Source: JALRLA01 sp046047755 (GTDB lineage: Bacteria; Bacteroidota; Bacteroidia; NS11-12g; UBA955). Taken from it: a stretch of 8,789 bases of DNA. The stretch spans positions 1 through 8,789 of the forward strand of contig JBJOHK010000138.1 in the NCBI GenBank assembly GCA_046047755.1, in the 5' to 3' direction. Positions 1 through 6,969 of the stretch are shown here, in pieces (within the stretch, counting starts at the first letter, position 1; each line of letters begins with the position of its first letter). Position numbers and translations under genes: made by a program. The notes under the pieces are model-generated. The model had not been told where the DNA came from. It made no database searches and was given only the letters and a program-made list of their open reading frames with translations.

Positions 1-184
1 GGTCGGTAACACCGCGAAGGGCGGGACCTACAACCTTTTTGTCGAGTGCGTGACAACTTCCGCAATTGTTTGCTTCGTAGAGTTTTTTACCCTCTTCTGC
101 GCTGGGTGCGTCTTGGGCGATTACTGGAGCTGAAACTGCTAGAATCGCAAGTAGAGCCCATCCTTTCAAATGTTTAATGATCAT
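1..184 (-). CDS. Secreted c-type cytochrome, N-terminal part (runs off the left edge)
   Basis: A partial gene of 61 complete codons that continues beyond position 1. The N-terminus has a basic start, a hydrophobic stretch at about residues 8-22 and a likely signal peptidase I site after VIA (residue 23), so the protein should be exported. CGSCH at residues 41-45 is a CxxCH heme c attachment site, followed by a typical class I context (VVGPALRGV, residues 51-59). It should therefore be an electron carrier or a heme domain of a larger respiratory protein. Similar N-termini occur on cytochromes associated with alternative complex III or terminal oxidases, but the rest is outside the window and I cannot choose. 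An in-frame ATG lies upstream at 209-211. I prefer the ATG at 182-184 because a -7 box at 214-221 would put the transcript start downstream of the first ATG. No SD is visible. Heme binding is near certain; the exact role is unknown. Confidence 0.85.
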   Translation of the reverse strand, partial: MIIKHLKGWALLAILAVSAPVIAQDAPSAEEGKKLYEANNCGSCHALDKKVVGPALRGVTD

Positions 185-213
185 GAGTGATTGCAAAGGG
201 ATTTTTCGCATTG

Positions 214-221
214 CAAATATA
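214..221 (-). promoter_or_regulatory. Bacteroidota -7 promoter element for the cytochrome gene
   Basis: On the minus strand the site reads TATATTTG, an exact match to TAnnTTTG, the -7 element of the Bacteroidota primary sigma factor. A TTG lies upstream (complement of 246-248) with a 24-base spacer, slightly longer than the usual 17-23. Transcription would start near 205-208, giving a leader of about 20-25 bases before the ATG at 184. Confidence 0.5.
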
Positions 222-412
222 GATTGACCCTTCAGAGGTGGGTAACAATTTGTACACAGGTTATTCAATTTAAAATGGGTCTAAATTAGCCACCTATTCC
301 TTAGATATTAAGGCACTTTCAATCAATAAACAACTCCTATCAAGCCGGTCTTGTGCAGTATTGTTGACACTCTCATCGACAAATTCAAGGGTTTGAGCGT
401 CATTTTTGTTTC

Positions 413-1153
413 ATGGTTCTCAACCAAAAAGTAGTGGTCGTATTACCGGCCTACAATGCGCAGCCCACTCTAGCTAAGACGCTAGCCGAGATTGATCGTT
501 CTTGGGTTGATGACATAGTGTTAGTCGACGATGCGAGTCAAGATGCGACCGCTGAGCTAGCCAAAGAGTTGGGCATTCAGCACGTTCTGGTTCACGAACA
601 AAACCGAGGCTACGGAGGGAATCAAAAATCTTGCTACCAGAAAGCCCTAGAGTTGGGTGCCGATATAGTGGTTATGGTTCACCCCGATTACCAGTATACT
701 CCCAAATTAATGAACGCCCTAATCTCAATGGTGGCTTCGGGTGTCTATGATGCCGTTTTCGCTTCTCGTATTTTGGGTAAGGGGGCCTTACAAGGAGGCA
801 TGCCTCTTTATAAATATTGGAGCAATCGTTTTTTAACAGCCGTTCAAAACCTTTTCATGGGTCAGCACCTTAGTGAATACCACACGGGCTACAGAGCCTA
901 TCATAAACGAGTGTTGAATACGGTGAAATTCGAACTGAATTCAGACGACTTTGTTTTCGATAACCAAATTGTTTCCCAAACTTTCAACGCCGGATTCAAC
1001 ATTGGAGAACTCTCCTGCCCTACGAGGTATTTCCCGGAAGCTAGCTCCATCAATTTTAGAAGAAGCGTTACCTACGGTTTGGGCGTTTTAGGGGTTAGCT
1101 TGCAATACCGCTTACACAAATGGGGATTGTTTACACCCCGTTATTTGCGCTGA
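413..1153 (+). CDS. Family 2 glycosyltransferase, polyprenyl-phosphate sugar synthase type
   Basis: A complete protein of 246 residues with a GT-A fold signature. It shows the N-terminal nucleotide-binding strand VLPAYNA (residues 10-16), VLVDDASQDAT (37-46), NRGYGGNQK (64-72), and HPDYQYTP (90-97) where most GT2 enzymes have the metal-binding DxD. HTGYRAYHKRVL (157-168) belongs to the acceptor side. The length and single compact domain match the DPM1/DPG synthase-like group, which moves a sugar from a nucleotide donor to polyprenyl phosphate at the cytoplasmic face of the membrane. No clear C-terminal membrane segments are present; only a mildly hydrophobic stretch lies near 219-231. Donor and acceptor cannot be read from sequence. 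The gene stands alone on its strand and its last 13 bases overlap the end of the convergent transglycosylase gene. The start is ATG without an SD, and I found no convincing promoter in the 228 bases upstream. Confidence 0.88.
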   Translation: MVLNQKVVVVLPAYNAQPTLAKTLAEIDRSWVDDIVLVDDASQDATAELAKELGIQHVLVHEQNRGYGGNQKSCYQKALELGADIVVMVHPDYQYTPKLMNALISMVASGVYDAVFASRILGKGALQGGMPLYKYWSNRFLTAVQNLFMGQHLSEYHTGYRAYHKRVLNTVKFELNSDDFVFDNQIVSQTFNAGFNIGELSCPTRYFPEASSINFRRSVTYGLGVLGVSLQYRLHKWGLFTPRYLR

Positions 1154-2103
1154 AATAGAAAGTCTCGGTACTTGCAATAAGACGCCAGGGCTACCTGACT
1201 ATAATTCTGAGATTGATTCCCGAATCTGCCTGCTTTGGTCTTCCAAAGAGCTTGAATGAACTCATAAGGATCTTCTACCTGCCCGATTACCGAAGCCGCT
1301 TGGCTTACACTAGCTCCTCCAGCATTGTAGATGTGAAGCACCAACAAATGGTACCATAGTTCTTTGGGCTGAGGCTCGAGGCCAATTGAACGGCATATCT
1401 CATCAGCGGCTGGCATGGCATATTCATTAACCAAACGAGCAGCAGCATAAGCGCTTCGTGAAAAGTCCAAGCGCTCATCACGAGAAGAATTGACAACCAA
1501 TCCGTATTTCTTGGCCACAAAAGGCATCAATTGAAAATGACCAACCGCCCCAGAACTAGAAACCCCATTGGGGTTGTTGGGACTTTCAATCAAGAGCAAT
1601 AATTCGGCAATTCTTGGGTCAACGCCAAGCTTGGTAAATTCTTCAAAGGCCAAATGCAACAAAGGACCCACTTTTTGGTATTGAAAAAACTGTGATTTGC
1701 CTCTCACAAAACGTATGGGCGCCAAACTGTCGAAGCCCAATTGCATGCGAAAGGCCTTGGCAAAAGAGTCCAAACGACCCATTCGCTCCATGGAATCAAT
1801 CAAACGAGCCGATATTACCCCATAGGTTTGTCGAGTTTCAATATCAACTGCAATGCTAGAATCACGACCTAAATCCAAGACTCGCCTCCAAAACAGAGGG
1901 CCAGCTTGGTTGCACATATGAAAAGATCGAACGGGATCTAGGGCTAAGAATTCGAAACGTACTCCTTCATGATAAAAAGTCGAATCCTGATAAATAGCCC
2001 AATCCATTCTAACATTCGTCTCTTCTTCAACTGAGCCCAATTTGGCCCCCAAAAAAAGCACACTGGTCAAGGCTATGGATAATGCAAGGGAGCGGCTTTT
2101 CAT
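1141..2103 (-). CDS. Lytic transglycosylase (SLT domain), exported
   Basis: A protein of 320 residues from the ATG at 2101-2103. The open frame extends five codons further to a TTG, but this ATG forms an ATGA overlap with the stop of the upstream TPR gene and places a signal peptide (MKSRSLALSIALTSVLFLGA) at the N-terminus. The C-terminal half holds an SLT/MltD-like domain. Numbered from this ATG, it has the catalytic glutamate in IES (E173), GAVGHFQLMP (185-194), DERLDFSRSAYAAARLV (209-225) and YNAG (259-262). These enzymes cut the MurNAc-GlcNAc bond of peptidoglycan in the periplasm, releasing 1,6-anhydro-MurNAc products. Residues of about 25-160 form a region I do not recognise. There is no lipobox cysteine and no LysM repeat, unlike classical MltD. 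The linkage with a secreted TPR protein suggests the two act together on the cell wall, but that is inference. Confidence 0.87.
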   Translation of the reverse strand: MKSRSLALSIALTSVLFLGAKLGSVEEETNVRMDWAIYQDSTFYHEGVRFEFLALDPVRSFHMCNQAGPLFWRRVLDLGRDSSIAVDIETRQTYGVISARLIDSMERMGRLDSFAKAFRMQLGFDSLAPIRFVRGKSQFFQYQKVGPLLHLAFEEFTKLGVDPRIAELLLLIESPNNPNGVSSSGAVGHFQLMPFVAKKYGLVVNSSRDERLDFSRSAYAAARLVNEYAMPAADEICRSIGLEPQPKELWYHLLVLHIYNAGGASVSQAASVIGQVEDPYEFIQALWKTKAGRFGNQSQNYSQVALASYCKYRDFLFQRK

Positions 2104-3155
2104 GGCTTGGATTGGCAACGGGTTCGAAGATATTCTGCAGCGGCTGATTCGCCTAACATGTGGCTGCGATTCCAGTCTTGACAGGCATCAGGACCTTTGC
2201 CTAATTCGTAACGAGCCACTCCTCTTGACAGGTAGGCAAAGGCAAGCAAATCTGTTTGCATGGAAATCGCTTTTGTCAATTCCCGTTCCGCACGGCCGAA
2301 GTCCTTTTCTTGAAGGGATACAGTTCCCAAATCCACCCATAAATTGGCGTCATTGGGCTTTTGGTCAAGCAGTGACTGGTACAATTCTCGGGCCTTCCCA
2401 AATTCTCCTAAAAACGTGTAATTATCGGCTTTCAGTCGCTGTGCCTTCGCATCAAAACCAGCCGATACAGCATAAACATTCAATTCCGCATTGCTTCGTT
2501 CGTACAATCCTTGAAGATGGTACACCCAAGCCCTTTCCATTCTCAGCCATTGGTATTGAGTATACTCAAGCAAAGCCGTATCGGAACAGATTTGAAACGA
2601 AGTCCAACGCTCTCCCATCATGCAGCATTGAATCCAATTGCGCAATTCTGGTTCGGCTCCACTCAAACGAAACAAATACCAGGCGTCTGACTCTGCGATT
2701 TCATATTCACTGAGCTGCTGTGCCATGACAATTCGCAGTCTCCGGGCTGCCGTATCACCGGGTTGATGAAGAATGTATCTAGAAACATCAGCCAAGGCAA
2801 AGTGGTAATTTTTACTCGCATAGTACGATAACGAACGATTGTAATAGGCCTCGTTTAAACTCGTATCCAAATAGATAGCTTTATTGAAATCTACGGTTGA
2901 GGATCCGTATTGCTTTAATGAAAGGTAACAAAGACCACGGGCATAATAAGACAGGGCCAACTGTGGAGATTGCTTAGCCCCAGAAGGCTCAACTTGCAAG
3001 GAAATGGCACGATTGAAGCTGACCAATGCCTGGTCGAATTGTTTTCGCTCGTAACGTTGCTGGCCTTCTTGCATAGCCACCTTGACAGCCGATTGAGCTT
3101 TCAAACCTGACCAAGCCAACAAACAACACAAGCATAATCTGAATTTCACTGCCAT
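2100..3155 (-). CDS. Secreted tetratricopeptide repeat protein
   Basis: A protein of 351 residues starting at the ATG at 3153-3155. A TTG four codons upstream is also in frame, but the ATG leaves a clean signal peptide (MAVKFRLCLCCLLAWSGLKA, cleavage before QS). About six TPR-like units are visible. Three lie at roughly residues 27-55, 67-97 and 102-132, with phrases such as YERKQFDQALVSFNRAI and YLSLKQYGSSTVDFNKAI. After a divergent middle, three more lie at about 237-266, 272-300 and 306-335. TPR arrays bind other proteins, so a scaffold or adaptor role outside the cytoplasm is likely, with no catalytic motif seen. The gene ends in TGA overlapping the ATG of the transglycosylase gene, which implies one transcript and translational coupling. 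The two products may be partners. Cysteines are fairly common (about eleven in all, several in the signal peptide). No SD is present. Confidence 0.82.
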   Translation of the reverse strand: MAVKFRLCLCCLLAWSGLKAQSAVKVAMQEGQQRYERKQFDQALVSFNRAISLQVEPSGAKQSPQLALSYYARGLCYLSLKQYGSSTVDFNKAIYLDTSLNEAYYNRSLSYYASKNYHFALADVSRYILHQPGDTAARRLRIVMAQQLSEYEIAESDAWYLFRLSGAEPELRNWIQCCMMGERWTSFQICSDTALLEYTQYQWLRMERAWVYHLQGLYERSNAELNVYAVSAGFDAKAQRLKADNYTFLGEFGKARELYQSLLDQKPNDANLWVDLGTVSLQEKDFGRAERELTKAISMQTDLLAFAYLSRGVARYELGKGPDACQDWNRSHMLGESAAAEYLRTRCQSKP

Positions 3156-3164
3156 CTTGAAGTT

Positions 3165-3195
3165 CAAAAATCAGACCAAAACATCGAATGCAAAA
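3165..3195 (-). promoter_or_regulatory. Possible promoter of the TPR-transglycosylase operon
   Basis: On the minus strand TTTTG (3195-3191) is followed after 18 bases by GATTTTTG (3172-3165), one mismatch from the Bacteroidota -7 consensus TAnnTTTG, with a -33 TTTG at an acceptable distance. Transcription would begin only a few bases before the ATG at 3155. This is a weak match and remains a candidate. Confidence 0.3.
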
Positions 3196-3268
3196 GGACC
3201 ACCTTGGGGGCTGTCTAGTTTCATATACTCGCTATTTCTTCTATCCGTATGTTGTAGTTTTATGGCCT

Positions 3269-4006
3269 ATGTCCACTTCGTTTGCTTTTTCTCGTAAACA
3301 ACGATTGTTTGTCGTTCTGGGATTCTTGTTTTTGACCAATGCCTTGGTGGCCGAATTCATAGGGGCTAAAATTTTTAGCCTTGAATCCAGTTTGGGTTTG
3401 GCTCCTGCTCAGTGGGTCATTGGAGGAGATGTTTTCAATTTTGACATGACTGCCGGAGTCATACTTTGGCCCTTTGTATTCATATTGACCGATCTGATTA
3501 ATGAATACTACGGCAAAAAAGGCGTCAAATGGCTGAGTTATTTAGCCGCAGGCATGCTGGTATATGCCTTTATTGCTGTACGCGTAGCCATGAATCTGGA
3601 TGGGGCTGATTTCTGGCTCAACAGCGGCCAAAATCAAGGTTTGAACAATATGAGCCAAGCGTTCAATGCCATATTTGGGCAAGGACTTTTCATCATCATG
3701 GGATCTCTCGTGGCTTTTTTAGTTGGCCAACTGGTAGACGCCTTCATTTTTGAAAAACTCAAATCACAGGACCAAGGAAATCGCATTTGGGTGCGTGCCA
3801 CAGGCTCTACGCTAGTTTCGCAATTGATAGACAGTTACATTGTCCTTGTAATTGCGTTTTGGTGGGGCGCTGGCTACCCACTGAAATGGGTGATCCAGGT
3901 AGGAAGCCTAAATTATGTATACAAGGTGGGCATGGCCTTGATTATGCTTCCCCTTTTGTATGGGGCGCATCGCCTCATTGATCGATACTTGGGTAAAGAG
4001 GCCTAA
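3269..4006 (+). CDS. yhhQ: Queuosine precursor transporter, YhhQ/VUT family
   Basis: A polytopic inner-membrane protein of 245 residues with about six hydrophobic segments. Family signatures are clear: TNALVAEFIGAKIF (residues 23-36), TDLINEYYGKKGVK (74-87), GQLVDAFIFEKLK (153-165) and RATGSTLVSQLIDSYI (176-191). Characterised members (E. coli YhhQ) take up 7-deazaguanine queuosine precursors such as preQ0 and preQ1 for modification of tRNA wobble position 34, so uptake of such a precursor is the likely role. The open frame begins 27 codons earlier at 3188, but that extension is not part of the family and the second ATG (3269) places the first membrane segment correctly. No queuosine synthesis gene is adjacent and I see no preQ1 riboswitch upstream. 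The last four bases overlap the end of the convergent membrane-protein gene. No SD is visible. Confidence 0.88.
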   Translation: MSTSFAFSRKQRLFVVLGFLFLTNALVAEFIGAKIFSLESSLGLAPAQWVIGGDVFNFDMTAGVILWPFVFILTDLINEYYGKKGVKWLSYLAAGMLVYAFIAVRVAMNLDGADFWLNSGQNQGLNNMSQAFNAIFGQGLFIIMGSLVAFLVGQLVDAFIFEKLKSQDQGNRIWVRATGSTLVSQLIDSYIVLVIAFWWGAGYPLKWVIQVGSLNYVYKVGMALIMLPLLYGAHRLIDRYLGKEA

Positions 4007-4665
4007 AAGGGCCACATAAAGAGACCGGACAAGACCAGAACCCAGCCACTAATCATACCGGCATTGTGTTCAATTTTGTGCGAGTCAAATCGCTCTATGC
4101 CTTTGTACATGACCCAAACACCCGTACACATGGATAAAATAGTGCTCGTCGCATAAACCAAAATCAGTTTTATCACGGCGGCCATTCCAAAGCTGCTAAA
4201 CAAAGTCAAGAAATACACTTCAATCTCCAAACACGGCGATAGAAACATGGCCAGCATCAATGCGGCTAAAAATCCCCATCCACGTTTGTCGCTATCAATA
4301 CCGTGAACATGAAAATGTTTGTGCTTGTAATGCTTGATGAGAAATACAATACCCACTGCAACGACAATGACCGCAGGCAAATAGCCAATGTGGTTTAAAA
4401 ACCACATCCAAGCCCTACTCAAGGCCGAATCTGAAAGACTTAGCTGATCTAGGAAAGAAACCGTACCAGCCCATCCATAAATCAAGCCCAAGCCAATGGC
4501 AATGGTACTAGCAGCGTGTGCCAAACCAGCCAAACCCGTATAGACCAAGGTTTTGGACATGTTCCATTGCTGCTTTTTTGACAAGGCCAACAATGGCAAC
4601 CAGTGGCTAGGAATCAATCCATGCAACAAACTAAGTGCGACAGCGGCTAACAGTTGCTCATTCAT
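4003..4665 (-). CDS. Polytopic membrane protein resembling NicO/TauE-type metal or sulfite exporters
   Basis: A protein of 220 residues with about six hydrophobic segments. Three features recall the NicO (RcnA nickel/cobalt exporter) and UreH/TauE-like transporters of the LysE superfamily. The first segment carries LLHGLIPSHW (residues 13-22), comparable to the HGLxPGH motif. A cytoplasmic or periplasmic loop is His-rich, KHYKHKHFHVHG (111-122). A later segment has MFLSPCLEIE (140-149), a Pro-Cys motif inside a helix. Further histidines sit at 50, 92, 196 and 200. The most natural reading is export or handling of a divalent metal such as Ni, Co or Zn, but no substrate can be fixed from sequence and the family may be described only as hypothetical. 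It lies downstream of the S1 terminator, so it is probably transcribed on its own; TATTTTTA at 4686-4679 is a poor -7 candidate. The start is ATG without an SD. Confidence 0.72.
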   Translation of the reverse strand: MNEQLLAAVALSLLHGLIPSHWLPLLALSKKQQWNMSKTLVYTGLAGLAHAASTIAIGLGLIYGWAGTVSFLDQLSLSDSALSRAWMWFLNHIGYLPAVIVVAVGIVFLIKHYKHKHFHVHGIDSDKRGWGFLAALMLAMFLSPCLEIEVYFLTLFSSFGMAAVIKLILVYATSTILSMCTGVWVMYKGIERFDSHKIEHNAGMISGWVLVLSGLFMWPF

Positions 4666-4706
4666 AGGGCGCTAGGGGTAAAAATACAACAGAATTTGAC
4701 ATCGGT

Positions 4707-4739
4707 AAAAAAGAAAAGCCCCGCCGAATGGCGGGGCTT
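4707..4739 (-). terminator. Rho-independent terminator of the S1 gene
   Basis: A perfect 10-base-pair stem AAGCCCCGCC/GGCGGGGCTT with a four-base loop occupies 4716-4739. In the minus direction it is followed by TTTTCTTTTTT (4717-4707). It begins 20 bases after the S1 stop codon, so it ends S1 transcription and separates it from the downstream membrane-protein gene. Confidence 0.93.
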
Positions 4740-4759
4740 CCTATAGAATTGCTTTAGAA

Positions 4760-6913
4760 TTAACCTTTAGCCTCAGCGATCCATTTGTTCAATGAATCAG
4801 CAGAGATTTTAGAATCAGCTTCAACAATGGTGGCGATTTTGGCCTCATCCAAGGCAGTCAAATCAGCGATATTGTTAACGCCTTGCTCAGCCAAACGCTT
4901 CTCCATCGCAGGGCCTAAACCACTCAACGATTTCAAATCGCCATTGCCTGATTCAGCGGCTTTCTCAGCCTTTGGAGCCTCGGCGGCTTTCTCGGCCTTG
5001 GGAGCAGCGGCAGGCTTTTCAGCCTTAGCGGCAGCGGCTTGTGCAGAGGCACGTTCAGCTTGCTCCAATTGGGCGCGGAGTTCAGACAAAGCGTCCAATT
5101 CGCCCATGGTGCTGCGCTCCTGAGTTTGGTTGATTTTCTTAACGGCTTTAGAAGCGTTGCGACGAGCCTTCTCCTTGCCATCTTTTTCAGTTCTAACGCG
5201 TTCACGCTCTGCACCCTTCCACAAGTTTGTGTGAGATACGATAATGCGCTTGGCATCTTTGCTGAATTCGATAACCTCGAAGTCCATTACTTCATCTTCT
5301 TTGGCTGCGCTATTGTCTTCCTTCTTCAAATGACGAGTGGGGGCGAATGCCTCAACACCGTATTGCATTTGAACGGTAGCACCTTTGTCATTGATAGAAG
5401 TCAAGGTACCCTGGTGAACTGAACCCACTGTAAAGATAGATTCGAAGGTCTCCCATGGGTTTTCCTCCAACTGCTTGTGGCCCAAGCTCAAGCGGCGATT
5501 GTCTTCGTCCACTTCCAATACAACCACTTCCATCTTTTCACCTTTTTTAGTGAACTCGCTGGGGTGCTTGATTTTCTTATTCCAACTCAAGTCTGAAACG
5601 TGAACCAAACCGTCGATGCCTTCTTCCAACTCCAAGAACAAACCGTAAGAGGTCAAGTTCTTAACCAAACCGGTGTGCTGGCTTCCAACAGGGTAACGAG
5701 CGGCAATCTCAACCCAAGGATCTTGAGTCAATTGCTTGATGCCCAAACTCATCTTGTGCTCATCGCGGTCAAGAGAGATAACAACGGCTTCGATTTCTTC
5801 GCCTACTGACAAGTACTCAGAAGGATTGCGCAAGTGAGAGCTCCAGCTCATTTCGCTTACGTGAACCAAACCTTCAACACCAGGAGTGATTTCTACGAAT
5901 GCTCCGTAATCAGCTACAGACACTACGCGGCCTTTAACTTTAGAACCTTCAGAAATATCAATGGCCAAGTTATCCCAGGGGTGAGAAGTCAATTGCTTCA
6001 AGCCCAATGAAATACGCTTCTTGGTATCGTCGTAATCCAAAATTACCACCTGAATCTTCTCGTCCAACTTCAACACCTCTTCAGGATGGTTGATGCGGCC
6101 CCAAGAGATATCGGTGATGTGCAACAATCCGTCGATGCCACCCAAGTCAACAAATACACCGAAGGTGGTCATGTTCTTCACAACACCCTCAATAACTTGA
6201 CCCTTCTCAAGCTTCGACAAGATTTCAGACTTCTGTGCCTCAATATCGTCTTCGATCAAGGCTTTGTGAGAAACCACAACATTCTTGTAAACATCGTTGA
6301 TTTTCACAATTTTGAAATCCATAGTCTTGTTCACATACTGATCGTAATCGCGAACAGGCTTGGTATCGATTTGTGAACCAGGCAAGAAAGTGTCGAAACC
6401 GAATACGTCAACGACCAAACCGCCTTTGGTGCGAGAACGCACATAACCGGTCACAATGGCATCGCTTTCGTGAGCTTCAACAATTTTATCCCATGCGGTC
6501 TCTTGAAGCGCTTTGCGGCGGCTCAAGATCAATTGACCCATGCGGTCTTCTGCTATGTCAACAAACACTTCAACATCGTCTCCCACAGCCAATTCTGGCA
6601 TGTCGCGGAATTCTTGGCGAGGCACCAAGCCATCGCTTTTGAAACCGATGTTCACCACTACGTCTTTGTCATTGATGGCAACGACTTTACCCTTTACTAC
6701 CTGCTTTTCGGTAACAGGGTTGAACGTGTTGGTGTAAGCAGATTCCAACTCTTCACGCTCTTTAGCGCTGTAGGTTTGAAATCCCGCATCATCTGCATCC
6801 CAATCGAAATCGTCGTGAGCAGACTCGACCTGTACATCAGCCTTCTTGGCTTTCGCAGGGGCAGAAACCACGGGGGTTTCTTCTGTTTGTTGAATGTTTT
6901 CTTCGTTAATCAA
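4760..6913 (-). CDS. rpsA: 30S ribosomal protein S1 with C-terminal helix-hairpin-helix domain
   Basis: A protein of 717 residues, whereas Bacteroidota S1 proteins are commonly near 600. It has an acidic N-terminal tail (1-65), then six S1 (OB-fold) RNA-binding domains at about 70-134, 152-216, 237-307, 322-394, 409-481 and 496-563. The central repeats show the usual GxVxxxxxFGxFVxLxxGxxGLxHxxxxS pattern, for example near 240-270. Next come a basic, probably helical segment (564-625), an Ala/Lys/Glu/Pro linker with a 9-residue repeat (about 626-655) and a compact C-terminal domain (657-717). That domain contains LSGLGPAMEKRL (663-674) and GVNNIADL (678-685), typical of helix-hairpin-helix folds. 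S1 binds mRNA on the 30S subunit and helps start translation. The start is TTG: no in-frame ATG occurs before residue 105, and a strong SD lies just upstream. It has its own promoter and terminator, so it is probably monocistronic. Confidence 0.95.
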   Translation of the reverse strand: MINEENIQQTEETPVVSAPAKAKKADVQVESAHDDFDWDADDAGFQTYSAKEREELESAYTNTFNPVTEKQVVKGKVVAINDKDVVVNIGFKSDGLVPRQEFRDMPELAVGDDVEVFVDIAEDRMGQLILSRRKALQETAWDKIVEAHESDAIVTGYVRSRTKGGLVVDVFGFDTFLPGSQIDTKPVRDYDQYVNKTMDFKIVKINDVYKNVVVSHKALIEDDIEAQKSEILSKLEKGQVIEGVVKNMTTFGVFVDLGGIDGLLHITDISWGRINHPEEVLKLDEKIQVVILDYDDTKKRISLGLKQLTSHPWDNLAIDISEGSKVKGRVVSVADYGAFVEITPGVEGLVHVSEMSWSSHLRNPSEYLSVGEEIEAVVISLDRDEHKMSLGIKQLTQDPWVEIAARYPVGSQHTGLVKNLTSYGLFLELEEGIDGLVHVSDLSWNKKIKHPSEFTKKGEKMEVVVLEVDEDNRRLSLGHKQLEENPWETFESIFTVGSVHQGTLTSINDKGATVQMQYGVEAFAPTRHLKKEDNSAAKEDEVMDFEVIEFSKDAKRIIVSHTNLWKGAERERVRTEKDGKEKARRNASKAVKKINQTQERSTMGELDALSELRAQLEQAERASAQAAAAKAEKPAAAPKAEKAAEAPKAEKAAESGNGDLKSLSGLGPAMEKRLAEQGVNNIADLTALDEAKIATIVEADSKISADSLNKWIAEAKG
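4763..4945 (-). other. Helix-hairpin-helix domain at the C-terminus of S1
   Basis: Residues 657-717 of S1. The order DLKSLSGLGPAMEKRL, then EQGVNNIADLTALDEAKI, then a final helix ending WIAEAKG, matches the small HhH modules (related to DUF4332 and the helicase/ligase HhH repeats) in which a GxG loop binds the nucleic acid backbone. This is my reading of the pattern; no structure or profile search was possible. It is in frame, with the stop codon 20 bases before the terminator, so it does not look like a read-through or sequencing artefact. Confidence 0.7.
4956..5009 (-). repeat. 27-base tandem repeat coding the Lys/Glu/Ala/Pro linker of S1
   Basis: Two near-identical units (4956-4978 and 4983-5005, two mismatches in 23 bases, period 27) encode PKAEKAAEA-like nonapeptides. 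A third, more diverged unit follows at the protein level (KAEKPAAAP). Such repeats can expand or contract, so the linker length may vary between strains. Confidence 0.7.
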
Positions 6914-6931
6914 GTTAAAGGTTCCTCCTTT
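6914..6931 (-). promoter_or_regulatory. Strong Shine-Dalgarno sequence and small hairpin before the S1 TTG start
   Basis: The minus strand reads AAAGGAGG (6931-6924), an eight-base perfect complement to CCUCCUUU at the 3' end of 16S rRNA, ending 10 bases before the TTG. The same bases can pair with CCTTT (6921-6917) to form a five-base-pair hairpin AAAGG-AGGAA-CCTTT that hides part of the SD. None of the other seven starts in the window has an SD, so this site is exceptional here and decides the TTG start. Confidence 0.8.
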
Positions 6932-6941
6932 GAATGGGCGG

Positions 6942-6949
6942 CAAAATTA
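6942..6949 (-). promoter_or_regulatory. -7 promoter element of the S1 gene
   Basis: On the minus strand this reads TAATTTTG, an exact TAnnTTTG match, in the 56-base gap between the oxidoreductase stop and the S1 start. No TTG is found at the usual -33 distance, so the upstream half is poor. Transcription would start near 6936, giving a leader of about 22 bases that contains the SD. Confidence 0.55.
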
Positions 6950-6969
6950 GCGTACGAAACTGAAATTTC

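Noticed and set aside
185..412. Possible small gene, riboswitch or terminator in the 228-base gap between the cytochrome and glycosyltransferase genes
   Set aside because: I found no convincing hairpin, conserved RNA element or short coding frame. Apart from the cytochrome -7 box the region looks AT-rich and featureless.
2104..2118. TTG start five codons upstream for the transglycosylase
   Set aside because: The ATG at 2103 makes the classic ATGA overlap and gives a better signal peptide.
2042..2713. A 223-codon open frame on the plus strand, antisense to the TPR and transglycosylase genes
   Set aside because: It is a shadow of clearly coding sequence on the other strand, with no domain-like pattern and many scattered Pro, His and Cys residues.
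3188..3268. N-terminal extension of the queuosine precursor transporter from the first ATG
   Set aside because: The 27 extra residues are not part of the family; the ATG at 3269 puts the first membrane segment in the expected place.
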